A stretch of DNA of 23,831 nt from Apostichopus californicus (lineage: Eukaryota > Echinodermata > Holothuroidea > Aspidochirotida > Stichopodidae), in assembly GCA_020650975.1 (NCBI GenBank), contig JAIPMN010021232.1, forward strand, positions 1 to 23,831. The letters run 5' to 3'. Both the position numbers and the translations under genes were made by a program. Shown here piece after piece: positions 10,946 through 21,202 of the stretch (positions within the stretch are counted from its first letter, which is position 1; every line of letters begins with the position of its first letter). A model generated the notes under the pieces. It did not search any database. It was not told the DNA's origin and saw only the letters and a list, made by a program, of their open reading frames with translations.

Positions 10946-11820
10946 ATTTAGTACACTAGGTGTACAACCGACCAAGTCACAGGAAGTTGAACCTGAGTTT
11001 AAGAGCTTGGAATTTGTTATTATAATCAGAATGGTATGTTCTGTGGTTAAAAATGACCGGTGGTTACTGAGGTGGGTTGTCCAATTATGAGAATATGATC
11101 TACCTTAATAATAACCCATTCTCAACCCTTCTTTTTTGTATCTTTGAGAGTTATATTATACAGCTGATTCCTGGTGGATATGAAAGTGATACCCAATATT
11201 TCAACAAGCTTGTATTGTTGCCATGGAGATAGGGTATCACCAGCTTGTGTCTAATTCAATTGAGCCTCTCTCTCTCAGTTAATATTTCCCCACATAACTG
11301 AGATATAATGAGTAGGTATACAGAGTACCTTTGAAGGAAGTCCGATATAATACAGGAATGCTGCGTGTTGTCTTGAATGAACAGGCCGTTGACACAGTGT
11401 GTGATAAAAGTGAACATTATATTTCATTAAGTTTCGGGAAAACTTGTCCTTGCCTAAGTCTTAACTATTCTCTGTTAATTTAAAAAAAAAATGTTTTACC
11501 TTGGCTACATGTTTGTACTAGCAACTGATGTATGCTACCAACTTTGTCACTTAAATTTCATTCTTGTGATAGTGTCTTTTTTAGAGTGTATTTCTACACT
11601 TTTTCTGCCAATGAGAGAATTCTACAACTTTACAAGCCGAGGGGCTCCTTGATGGAAAAAGTGCCTAATTAATACTGTTTGAAATTTTTTAGTCATTTGA
11701 GCAAAAATATCTCAGTGCTTCAGTCAGTGTGGCTTCCAGTCACCTGTAGTGAAGCTACAATTTACTTACTTGAGTAGTACAGTTAAGAGTATTTACTTTC
11801 AGATATTAATATCTGCATCG

Positions 11821-12728
11821 TGAGGATGTTTCTCTCATTTGAATCACATATTTCAATGTCTGGATATTGTTAGAATGTCCAGACAAGTTATTGGTCCATT
11901 TTTTGCAATGAAATTTTGCAGTTTTATTAGTAATTTACTGGTGACCTTAAATTTAGGTTCTTTAAACTCATCATATTTGGTAAGTCTACAAATAAAATTG
12001 GTAGTCTGCAGTGAAAAGAAATCAACACTTCTTAGTTATAGTAATGACATTGACCTTATCAAATTTGTTGACAGGCCTTTGACCTGTAGTCTTTAAATGT
12101 CAAGACTGATCCAATTTGTTTTGTTACTTGAAAAGCAGACCCCACTGGATGAGTATTTGATGAATATAGGCAGGGACAACCAGTGAGTAGCTCTGTGCAT
12201 TATCCATTGTTATGCATGGTATACACTATTGTAGCAGTTGGGTCTTTGCTTAGGTAAGGCAAAGGGACATGCTTAGTATAGAGAGGGCACTGACTCATGG
12301 CTTAAGCTAATTGTAAGGGGGGGGGGGGATTAAGCTTAAAATTTGTGGAAAATATTGCACTTTTCTGTTTCATCCCTTAAGACCACCTTTCATCCACCAG
12401 AGAAGAAATGTTGCTTGCTAACTTGTTCCACTCTGTATGTACACTACATAGTTCACTGTTTATAGTATGAATAAATTATTGTACTATGTCATAGTGTACA
12501 TAGTACTACACTAAGTATTGTAATGTACTTTCTAGGAAACTTCCTAACTTGGCCTCCTGCTCCTGCTGCTTGTGTGCCCAAAATCCTTTACAAATATTTG
12601 TCTCAGTTCCTTTGAGGTCAGAGAAAGTTAGCTTTCCCTTTTCAGGAAGGCAAACATTCCATGGATGGATTGATGATGACTAAGTTTGAGTCATGGTTGA
12701 GTGGTTGGTGGGGATAGTGTAAATAAGG
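11821..12728. other. CpG-free stretch of intron 1 (908 bp)
   Basis: Reading base by base, no CG dinucleotide occurs between the one at 11819-11820 and the one at 12729-12730, although both C and G are common and a G12 tract lies at 12317-12328. Random expectation at this base composition is roughly 25-30 CpGs. This is the mark of long-term cytosine methylation and deamination in the germ line. No gene is present. Confidence 0.9.
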
Positions 12729-15700
12729 CGGAATTTAGTGAAAGCTATCTTTTGTACTCTCTTTCCTTCTAATAGGGGAGGCAGAGTTTGATGAAGGTGT
12801 AATGAAATCCAGTTTTATACACAAGTGAATAAAGGACATGATGCAATTAGTCTTAATTATCCCTTTTGAATATGCATGAAGCATTGACTATATAAGTGTT
12901 ATATCCTTCTTTGAATTAAGCACTAGAATGAGTACATTGGCAAGTGGGTGGGGAGAAGAGATAACGGACCTCATGTGTTTACATTGATTGGTATGTTTTT
13001 AAGTCCTTTCGTTTCCACCCATATGCAGAAATTTTCTCCAAGGAGTAGTACATGAACCCATTCTAATCCTGTCACATTGTTATTGTGTTAGGATTGGAAC
13101 TTAATGTGTACTGTGTACATATATACCAACAACACATCTAAACTCTGTAGTTATGATGTTAGGTGAAATATTATACACCTTAGCAATGAGTTCAATGTCC
13201 ATATTATAGATATGGAAAGATTGAGAGAAGAAACTTTTAATAATTTACCTCTTGTCTGATGTGATTGGCAACGTGATATACTGTAGTTCTAGAGTAGTCG
13301 TAGCTTCGTGAAAACATTAAACGAATCTTGAACCAATTTTGTATCAGTGGTGAGCTGTGTATATTTAACTTTCATTATAACGGTCAATAATTTACAGTTA
13401 AATATAAACATACTGTTGAAATGTATTATAGTATAAGTAGTTTATATTACAGATTGCTTCATTTTGCGTTACTTCCTCACAAAGTACCCGTCCCCTGCTC
13501 ACAACCTTAGCATTGTATTAGGTCAACCAAGTTTAGTGTAATAAGGTAATGTTTTAGAACTGTCTCTAGACCCAAGAGTGGCTCCCTCGGTGACCAGTGG
13601 CTTGCAGATCATCAACCATCTTCTCCTTGACCATCTTAAAAGTTTTATAGATGTTGTGTTTTAAATATACAGCTATGGCCCATGGTAATTACCTACCGTA
13701 TCCAGGCTTTATTTTGGAATTTCTAAATTTGATTTTGATACAGTGTAATGAGCTCAATGTCCCATTGACCACCATTTATCTAAGCGGGCACATTCAAGCA
13801 GCTGTTTTAGGCAGTCACTCCCTTTACATCATCAATGTGCTTAATTTGCAAATGTTTATTCATAAATGAAACTAGAATTAAGAAAATAAAATGCAGGCAC
13901 TTGAATATACTTCATATTGAGCTGATGGTTAAGACAATTTTGGCCCCTGTTTACAGTATGAACTACTGGTCTACTATAGCTCTCCTAGATACCTGACAAA
14001 ACTGGGCCAGTTACATTTTATTGGATTAGCTGGTTAGTCACATGTACTAGTTATGCGAGACATACAATATAGTTATTTGTACTTGGTAGAATAGTGTACA
14101 TTCAAGATCTGTGTCACTTTTGTGGTATTGAGGGCAATGAAGGAGCCAAATTATCTGGCTTTTCCAAAGAAACTTTAGGTTGTTGTACAGGAAAGTCTGT
14201 CTTCATCAAGGAAAAACTTTTGACTCCCATGTACAGTAATTCTTTATTGCCAACCTGAAAGCTGAAGTGGCAATGAATAGAAGTTAAATGTACAAATTAC
14301 AACAATATCAAAAGTAAAAAAACAATTTGAAGGAGTTCAGCTATAGATCAGTTGGTTGAGTTTTATATTCTGTCTGACAAGTTTAGTTTTCTTATAGTGG
14401 ACTGCTGTAGAAAGCCTGCATTTGAATTTTCGTTTGTGATGTACAAATGATGCTTGTGGAGTGAAAATGTAAAGTTTAAATTTTAGTTACCAGTACTACA
14501 TGGTCGACTGGGTCTGGGCGTGACTTCCTTGGCATCATGGATATTTTATACCCGCAACATTTTGTTTCCCCATACTAATTATCTTAGCTGGAAACTTCGT
14601 TGTTATCTTTGGTGTGTCGTGATAATTAACTCGGGGAATGTGCACACAGGAACAAAAACGGAAAAAGTTAACTTTGGATGTTATGCCCTGCAATGTTTGT
14701 GTCATGGTAGACTGGTATGTTATGTTCCATAGCAACGAGGAATCCAAAGAATGTTATTCCAATATACAGGTGGTGTTTGCTTGTAAGATAATGCTGTATA
14801 CTTTGTTACAGTCTGTGTGAATAACGTGTATAATATATTGGAGGAGTACTGTGTGTTCTTATGATAAAGATATTTTTCTGAGTTTTTGCGTGGGTAGGAG
14901 TGAAGCCGGTCCCTCTTGTGTACATATTTCATGATAAGTATGTGTGATAAAATGTTAACCATAATGAATATGCATAGACTAAGATATTGTTTGTACTGCT
15001 GTATACACTGTGATGTCCCTCCTAGGCTCCTAGAACTCCTTCAAAAGCATTCTTCCAACTAAAATTCAAACATGCATAAACAAAGTTGCTGACTTTCACC
15101 TCATCAGAAAGGATCCTATTTGGAATGTGATTGCCTCAATTTTGCATTATTAACATATTTATATTATTTCATCGCAGTTCTGATCATATTAATAAATGTT
15201 TGATACCGTCATGTCCCACAATATTTCTACCGTTTAACTTAAATTCTTGCAGCCCAGGAAACTGAAACCCTAAAGTCCGCTCGAAGGCTCGGGAGTGGGG
15301 AGTGGGATATTACAATGAACAGCCAGCACAATATAAACAATCCCATATTGCTTTATATCCTAGGCTTATACCTTGCTGGTTTATATACTGTAAGTGGGCG
15401 GGCGGTTCAATTAACTTCAACGGTCTCACTTGTACTGTGAATACAGTGCAAGCACGCTAACAGCTCTATTGATCTACCATACACTACTTGTTGTAAAACT
15501 GTTGACCTTGATACGACTCCCTGTTTTACAAAAACTTTAAAAAAAAAAACCATAATTCATGGCAGGCTGTTTGTGGGGTTCTTTTGTCATATGTTCTATT
15601 GTTTGAAGTCTACAGAAGTGTCACCATGTTGCCTGGTAAATCCTTCCATCAATTAGACGAACGGGTATGAAAGGCTATTATTACTGTTTCATTTATTTAC

Positions 15701-16089
15701 AGTCAGTGATGGAAGGAGATATCTGCAGAACATATTAGTGTTACTCCATAGATTGAATATTGGTAGAGCTTTGCATAACCTTTTAACCTTTGTTTTAAAG
15801 CACTCAAAAGATGATCAAAATAATCCCTAAAGAGGTCTGGACAATTAAGGGTCGTCTGCTTGCTTGGGCAGGGGTAAAATTTAGCATATAAAAATCTTTC
15901 CTGATCAAGTATACTTTCAAACAGTAAATACAATTTTGTTTTTTGGTAAAATACAGTAGGGTGTTAGAAGTTTAATAGCACTTTATAATTTATCCTTGTT
16001 GCTGTACAGTAGATTCACTGACCTGTTCAAATTTATCAGCTACTACCCATGCAAACAATTGTTTAAATCCACTCTTTTTTCCCCTTTTT

Positions 16090-16114
16090 CACACACACAC
16101 ACATATATATATAT
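16090..16114. repeat. CA/TA compound microsatellite
   Basis: A run of CA dinucleotides passes directly into a run of TA dinucleotides, following a T-rich and C-rich stretch. This is a simple-sequence repeat expected to vary in length between individuals. Confidence 0.9.
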
Positions 16115-16836
16115 TTACAACTAGTTTAATGTAAATTGTAAGAATCAATGAAGTTGTTAGTCTTCTGTCCTTCACCCCTAGGGGTCCTTGGTCTCTTTAG
16201 ATCTTTGAAATCAAAACCCTTGATTCCTTTGCTGCTCAAATCCCTACTGTACCTAGCTTTGTAAATCTAAGCCCACTATTGTCCAATATTATTGCAGTTT
16301 TTTTCATCCCAAAGGGTAAAATATCTTTTGTTATTTGCCAGACAATATTCAAAACTCTTGTTAAATCTTAAAGTAAACATTCATTGCCAGTCATTGAGGT
16401 CATTAGGACAATTCACCTGAGTAGAAGGCACAGATTGTACTGAATAACCCCAAGGTTGATCCAAAATTCTCTGTAAAACACCATTTCATTGCCAGTCAAG
16501 TCGTTGTCACTAATTAGTATGGACACCAGATATTATTGAAGTATATTGAGTGTAAGGTTGAAGGACTCGCAATGTAAGGCGACTGGGGTTGAGAGCGGAT
16601 CAAGTTCTTTTAGTTTTTACACCCAGGCTCTCTATGTATAGAGGGACTTTTCTTAAAATGTATACTACTTTTAACAGGTTTTTATATATGTACACTACAT
16701 TACCAGCACCTGAGGATAAAATTTCAAAACTGTGTTTCTTGTCATGTTGTCTCCTCTCTGATAACAAGCAACCATGGCCAGGAATTATCTTACTTTTATT
16801 CTGACTCTGTACGGAACATTAAGAAATTGAAAGATA

Positions 16837-16966
16837 CTCTCGTTTCGATTACCTTCAGGCTTCTTTCACTTTGACCATTGGTTCGTCCGCCGCGTCCGGT
16901 GAGCGATGCATATAGAATGATCATGCCCAGTACGTACGTTTTGAATGCAAGACACACATCAGCGAC
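16837..16966. other. Small CpG-rich patch in intron 1
   Basis: About twelve CpGs lie in 130 bp, including CCGCCGCGTCCGG, in an otherwise CpG-poor intron. On the minus strand the sequence is open from 16999 to a donor-like CTGAAG|GTAATC at 16853/16852, encoding a hydrophobic segment FKTYVLGMIILYASL. That frame begins after a stop, has no ATG at its 5' end and matches no family I can name. It may be an element remnant or an unrecognised exon. Confidence 0.35.
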
Positions 16967-17287
16967 ATTTGCATCAAAGTTTTGTGGACTCAGATGCACG
17001 CTTGTTTACATTCCAATTTTCACACAGAACTTAAATTTCATATTAATGGGGTAAAGATGAATAAAATAAATTTTTTAGCAGAATGTAGAATGAGCTACTA
17101 CTATGATAACCAAGAACACGTTTTAATGTTCAATAAAATATTTCAACATTTTACACCAAACATATATTATTCCATGAATCTAGTATTTTGATCTTCTTGT
17201 TGGTAGTGAAAAGAATGAGGACAAATACATGCTGAACAAAACCAAACAGAAAATGATGTTTTGTTTCAGTATTTATTTACAGTAAAG

Positions 17288-17299
17288 TACAGTACTGTA
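17288..17299. repeat. Perfect 12-bp palindrome TACAGTACTGTA
   Basis: This self-complementary site consists of the 7-mer TACAGTA overlapping its own reverse complement; another TACAGTA lies at 17278-17284. The 7-mer recurs through intron 1 (see findings). Function unknown. Confidence 0.6.
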
Positions 17300-17941
17300 T
17301 AGTATGTATTCATGAATGCAAAGTACATTGTTGTCCACTATATACAGCATATGGATTTACAACTATTGTTAATTATAATAGGTAATTATTGTTGGAATGG
17401 AATATATATACAGTCAAAGATACAAATTTACACATTTAGGGAGGGGGGAGGCAGGGATGAGAGCAGGGTGGGAAAACGGTGGGTGGAGATGAACGTTCTT
17501 CGGGAAACTTCCAAATTTCGTAAGATTTATTTTTTCTCTTCGTTGATCAGGTCTTTTATTTTGAGCCACACCCCATCACTCTCCCTTCTCATAACTGAAA
17601 GAATGCCCTAATGCCAATGAACACAGATTCTCATGCAGCCTACATTGTACTGTTAGGAAGAAGATAATAGTGCAACAATACAGCCCAAGTTGTAATTCCT
17701 ATAAAGAGGAAGGGGTGGTAATATACTAACCCAATAAGCTCAGTAATATTGTACACAGCCTTATTGCAAGGTCAAAAACAATTGCTTTTGGTTTGTTAGC
17801 TGGCTATTAATTAGATTATTGTTATTGGGTCGAGTGTTCTAATTTACTGGCAGTGCACGATAATGTACACAATAGTCTGGGATGCATTAGCAATTGACTG
17901 TAGGATGGTTGCTACTGTCTGCTGTACACAATAACATTCAA

Positions 17942-17973
17942 GTACATACTGTTACTGTATATGCAGTATGTAC
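17942..17973. repeat. Perfect 10-bp inverted repeat, 12-nt loop
   Basis: GTACATACTG (17942-17951) pairs with CAGTATGTAC (17964-17973). The loop TTACTGTATATG itself contains the TACTGTA motif, and another TACAGTA follows at 17985. No T-run or gene is adjacent. It could be a hairpin in the intron RNA or a decayed small transposon end. Confidence 0.6.
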
Positions 17974-19690
17974 CAGTAACTATGTACAGTATTATCCAAA
18001 CAGTAAACAGTACGTCTAATGTGACGTCCTCTCTTTATGTAGCTTATGAGTGCATCCTGATGGATTCATGATAGTGTCTGAATTGCCCAGGTTGTACCAG
18101 CTGAAATGAAGGTTGCCATTAACTTTACCATCGTATATGTGACCAGTTTGGCTACCGAACGTAGCTAGTTTAGAGAACATACTAATCTGTTATAAAAAAA
18201 ATCAAATGAGTCGCCATTATTTGTTTAAGGAACAGTGTAAATGTTTTACCAATTTTTACACTAAATTTGACGTACAGGTAAAGCTTCCATTTGATCTTGA
18301 AACCAATTTCATGATTTGATTTCATGAATAATTTCATGAGTGGACTTTCCTTTTTTATATGTGATAACTGTATATTTAAATTACCAAAGAATACCGGTTT
18401 TATGTATCACTAGCTAGCAAATTAGGTTAATGCACAGTTGGCTTGATAATTTATGATGATATGGCATTATCATTGAAAGGTTCAAAACAGGGTCAGATCT
18501 TGTTTCTAGGATTTATGTAAGATTTCTAAACTAGGAGTTTATACATTTGGAATATAGAATAGTTTCACTTGGGTTTAGAGCCATTACGCCAAATGTCTAA
18601 TTAGTTTAATTTTTTTCAAAGATACACATCCAAGTTATAGGTGAGCTGAGTAAGTTTGGAAAGGAACTAACTTGCTCGTGTTTGCATCGTTCTGGGATCA
18701 TGGCAATCTTATGACATCTTCACGACATGTTTAACTTCTGACTAAAACTTGTCTAGTCTGTACAATGTGATGGGTATATATGAGTATCAGTGTGGAGGGG
18801 TGGGGTGAGTGGTAGGGTTGGGGGGGGGGGACAAGTCTGATAATGCTCCTGCAGATTAGCAAAATAATAATAAAAGCATACCAGTATAGAGAGTAAATTA
18901 GAAGTAACGTAGACAAGAAAATCATAGGCTGAGTATCATTTGTCTGTGTGGCATCTGTTTTAACTCCCTTTATAATACTAGACTTCTGCGTAATATTTGC
19001 CATGCATGTCTGGCAGATTTCTTATGTACTGTGATGGCTTCTGAATTAAAATTTATAGGTTATATATCAAAATAGTTGCTGGTATGTGTTACTATGATGA
19101 TATCGAGACAACAAAACTTCTCATCGCCAGCAATAAGTCAAACTGCCCTGTACGTATTGTCACCTGATAAAGAGATAATGTAGATAACATGGATTAATGA
19201 CTGCATATATGACTTTTTTATATATGACACTGTATTCATATTACAATGGGTTACAATATTGTCAGCGTACTTCACCAAGGCTACATACAATGTTTATTAT
19301 TGTCTGGCAAGTACAAAGGAAATCGTTACTCGATATGTCAGATCTGTTTATACTGTATATTCAATGCACTTTGCAAGCTAAAGCCAGATAGAAAATACAT
19401 TTATGATGTGTACATACTATCTATAGGCCGCTCTGCACTGTGTGAACTGAACATTTGGTGGTACAATGGGGGTTGGAAGACTAACAGTATATGTGCAGTG
19501 AAACTGAAGAGCTACTGAAAATGTAGTACTATGGGATGGTGCTTTGCATATTGTGAAATGATAGGTTTATTTCAAACATGCAAGAACAGGAATGTTGAGA
19601 ATGATCAACATTGGTCAGTGCAGCATTGTCCAGCTTTGGTTTTATTGGTTACCGAGAAAGTCTAGAATTAACACTAAAAGCATTAGACTG

Positions 19691-19808
19691 TATGATTGTG
19701 GTAGAAAATATATGAATGAGGTAGACTCTAGACTAAATATTGCACTACACTTTATGAGTGTGGTAGACGATATGAATGTAGTACACGAACGAATGCGAAT
19801 GTAATAGA
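19691..19808. repeat. Degenerate ~20-bp tandem repeat
   Basis: A motif close to TATGAATGTGGTAGAC recurs at 19691, 19711, 19753, 19771 and about 19791. Spacings are about 20, 42, 18 and 20, consistent with a 20-bp period with one decayed unit. Copies differ by several bases, so the array is old. It creates overlapping open frames on both strands that I do not regard as genes. Confidence 0.6.
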
Positions 19809-20473
19809 CAAAGTTTGCTAGACTGCAGCTGTGAAAACTTTGCCGTGCAAAGAACCTCATCACCGATTGTTTTTTTTACAAAAAACGAAAAGTGCATTAC
19901 AATTATATTACAATGCTCAAAACCCTGATAGAACACAAAGGAACTACATTACAGCTTTATTCAGTTTAACAAATAAAAATTATACAAACAGTAAAGTCAG
20001 CACAAGTATCTTTACTTATCAGACAGGTTGCCTGCACACACTGGATAATCCTATCCGCCCATTTTAAAATTTATGGCAAAAGCCCTTGTCGAAAGCAAAA
20101 GTAATTTGACTAAATTCCTAATGAGAGTGGAATGCACGGATATAACAACACGATGTAGGAACTTTGGTGGTAGAATAAGAAGGAAGGGCATTGACCGGAG
20201 GGGTCGGTAATAGAGGGCGCACAGTGTTAAAAGGTACCAGTTCATTGTAGGATGGTAGAACGAGAGTGCTAAGGTTGTGGGCCTGTGGGGAGACAGGTAA
20301 GCTCGTCACTCGTAAATATCCAAACTAGTAAGTTTTGGAATATATCTACGTAAAGTTTATGTGTTACATTTGTGCCCTACTTTTCTCATTTACAAACCCT
20401 TGGAGTTAATTTTGCAGTTATTTCTCTGATTCTATTTATTAAACTTCTCTTTTCTTCTCTCTCCATCCAATAG

Positions 20474-20728
20474 ACTCCAGTGACATTGTTGAGGGCAAAC
20501 TGAAGCTGATCCTAGGTCTGATATGGCTCCTCATCCTCCATTACTCCATCTCCATGCCCATGTGGGACGACGAGGGTTTCTTGGACGAAGAGACAAAGAA
20601 GAAGACCCCCAAAGACAAACTGCTCATGTGGATCCAGAGTAAGGTGCCCGACTTGCCAATTAAGAACTTCACCACCGACTGGAACGACGGCCGTGCCATC
20701 GGTGCCCTCGTAGACGCCATGGCCCCTG
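20474..20728 (+). CDS. FLN: Filamin exon 2: end of CH1 and first part of CH2
   Basis: Encodes the rest of codon 122, residues 123-206 and the first base of codon 207. Joined to exon 1, residues 118-141 match the second actinin-type actin-binding signature, ending in LILGLIWLL; this spans the splice junction and confirms it. The diagnostic filamin run [12 protein letters not shown] follows (142-152), then an acidic inter-CH linker ([16 protein letters not shown]). CH2 begins near [17 protein letters not shown] and includes [22 protein letters not shown]. The donor is CCTG|GTAAGG, phase 1. The frame stays open past the donor into LINE-derived sequence, described separately. Confidence 0.97.
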
Positions 20729-21104
20729 GTAAGGGAGATATAGTCAAATCTAAAAGAACTTTACCGAAAACGGTTGTCCTTGTGTTCAAAGCAAGGAATG
20801 GTTTAGCCCCAGTTTACCTACAAGAGCTTCTCCAAGAATACAGACCTAGCAGGGTGCTTCGTTCAAGCGTACAACATATGCCAAGTGTTCCTACTGTTCG
20901 CACTTCCACCTATGGGGAACGTTGCTTTGCTAGATCAGCTCCACAGCTCTGGAACAGTCTCCCCTTACATCTGAAAACAATCCAGCATGTGTCAACTTTC
21001 CAATAACTAGACAGTGATATTGTTCTACACTCTTGGCATTTGTTTTATATTTGTTAGATTGGAATTTAGAAATGATGTTTCTATTTCTTCCTTCTTCTAA
21101 TTAG
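20729..21104 (+). other. Filamin intron 2 (376 bp)
   Basis: Starts GTAAGG and ends in a pyrimidine-rich tract plus AATTAG at 21104. Removal joins codon 207 as G|GC (Gly), giving the conserved APGLCPDW. About two thirds of the intron is a LINE remnant. Confidence 0.95.
20770..21006 (+). mobile_element. 3' coding end of a LINE (non-LTR) retrotransposon
   Basis: The translation from about 20776 carries the characteristic C-terminal tail of LINE ORF2 proteins: [18 protein letters not shown], then [10 protein letters not shown], then [15 protein letters not shown] and [13 protein letters not shown], followed by TAA at 21004. In the family this tail follows the reverse transcriptase domain and normally runs a few residues further (F-K-x-x-L-K-type ending), so this copy is cut at both ends. 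It is open for about 78 codons with no frameshift. That suggests either recent insertion or some constraint. It lies on the same strand and in the same frame as filamin exon 2. The exact clade (CR1, L2, Jockey-like or related) cannot be fixed from this fragment. Confidence 0.85.
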
Positions 21105-21202
21105 GCCTTTGCCCTGACTGGGAGGACTGGGACCCTGAAAATGGCTTGGAAAATGCCACCGAGGCCATGAAGCTTGGAGAAGAGTGGCTGGGTGTACCAC
21201 AG
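21105..21202 (+). CDS. FLN: Filamin exon 3: middle of CH2
   Basis: Completes Gly207 and encodes residues 208-239. It begins [20 protein letters not shown] and ends WLGVPQ, matching the filamin CH2 segment in which the Trp-rich turn is followed by an amphipathic helix. The acceptor is CTTCTTCTAATTAG|GC and the donor ACAG|GTAAAA, phase 0. At 98 bp it is a short, otherwise ordinary exon. Confidence 0.96.

Larger units (their letters stand above)
7529..20473 (+). other. Filamin intron 1 (12.9 kb)
   Basis: Bounded by GTAAGT at 7529 and a pyrimidine-rich CCATCCAATAG ending at 20473. Splicing joins codon 122 as G|AC (Asp) and recreates the second actinin-type signature across the junction, which supports the boundaries. 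The interior holds no recognised exon. It contains poly-G/C tracts (8168-8177, 8766-8774, 10329-10337, 12317-12328, 18820-18830), a CA/TA microsatellite, several inverted repeats, a degenerate 20-bp repeat, a CpG-free stretch and two CpG-rich patches. Reading frames of 60-100 codons are scattered on both strands and look like chance. A long first intron often carries enhancers, but none can be named here. Confidence 0.9.

Noticed and set aside
14343-14430. tRNA or SINE-like stretch (TAGATCAGTTGGTTGAG, then CATTTGAATTTT)
   Set aside because: It resembles A-box and B-box sequences, but the spacing is too long, no cloverleaf pairing is visible and no SINE tail follows.
16796-16999. 67-codon minus-strand frame as a membrane-protein gene
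   Set aside because: It begins at GTG right after a stop, and the single hydrophobic segment matches no family firmly. Kept only as a CpG-patch observation.
20541-20789. 82-codon minus-strand frame
   Set aside because: Shadow of filamin exon 2; no family resemblance.
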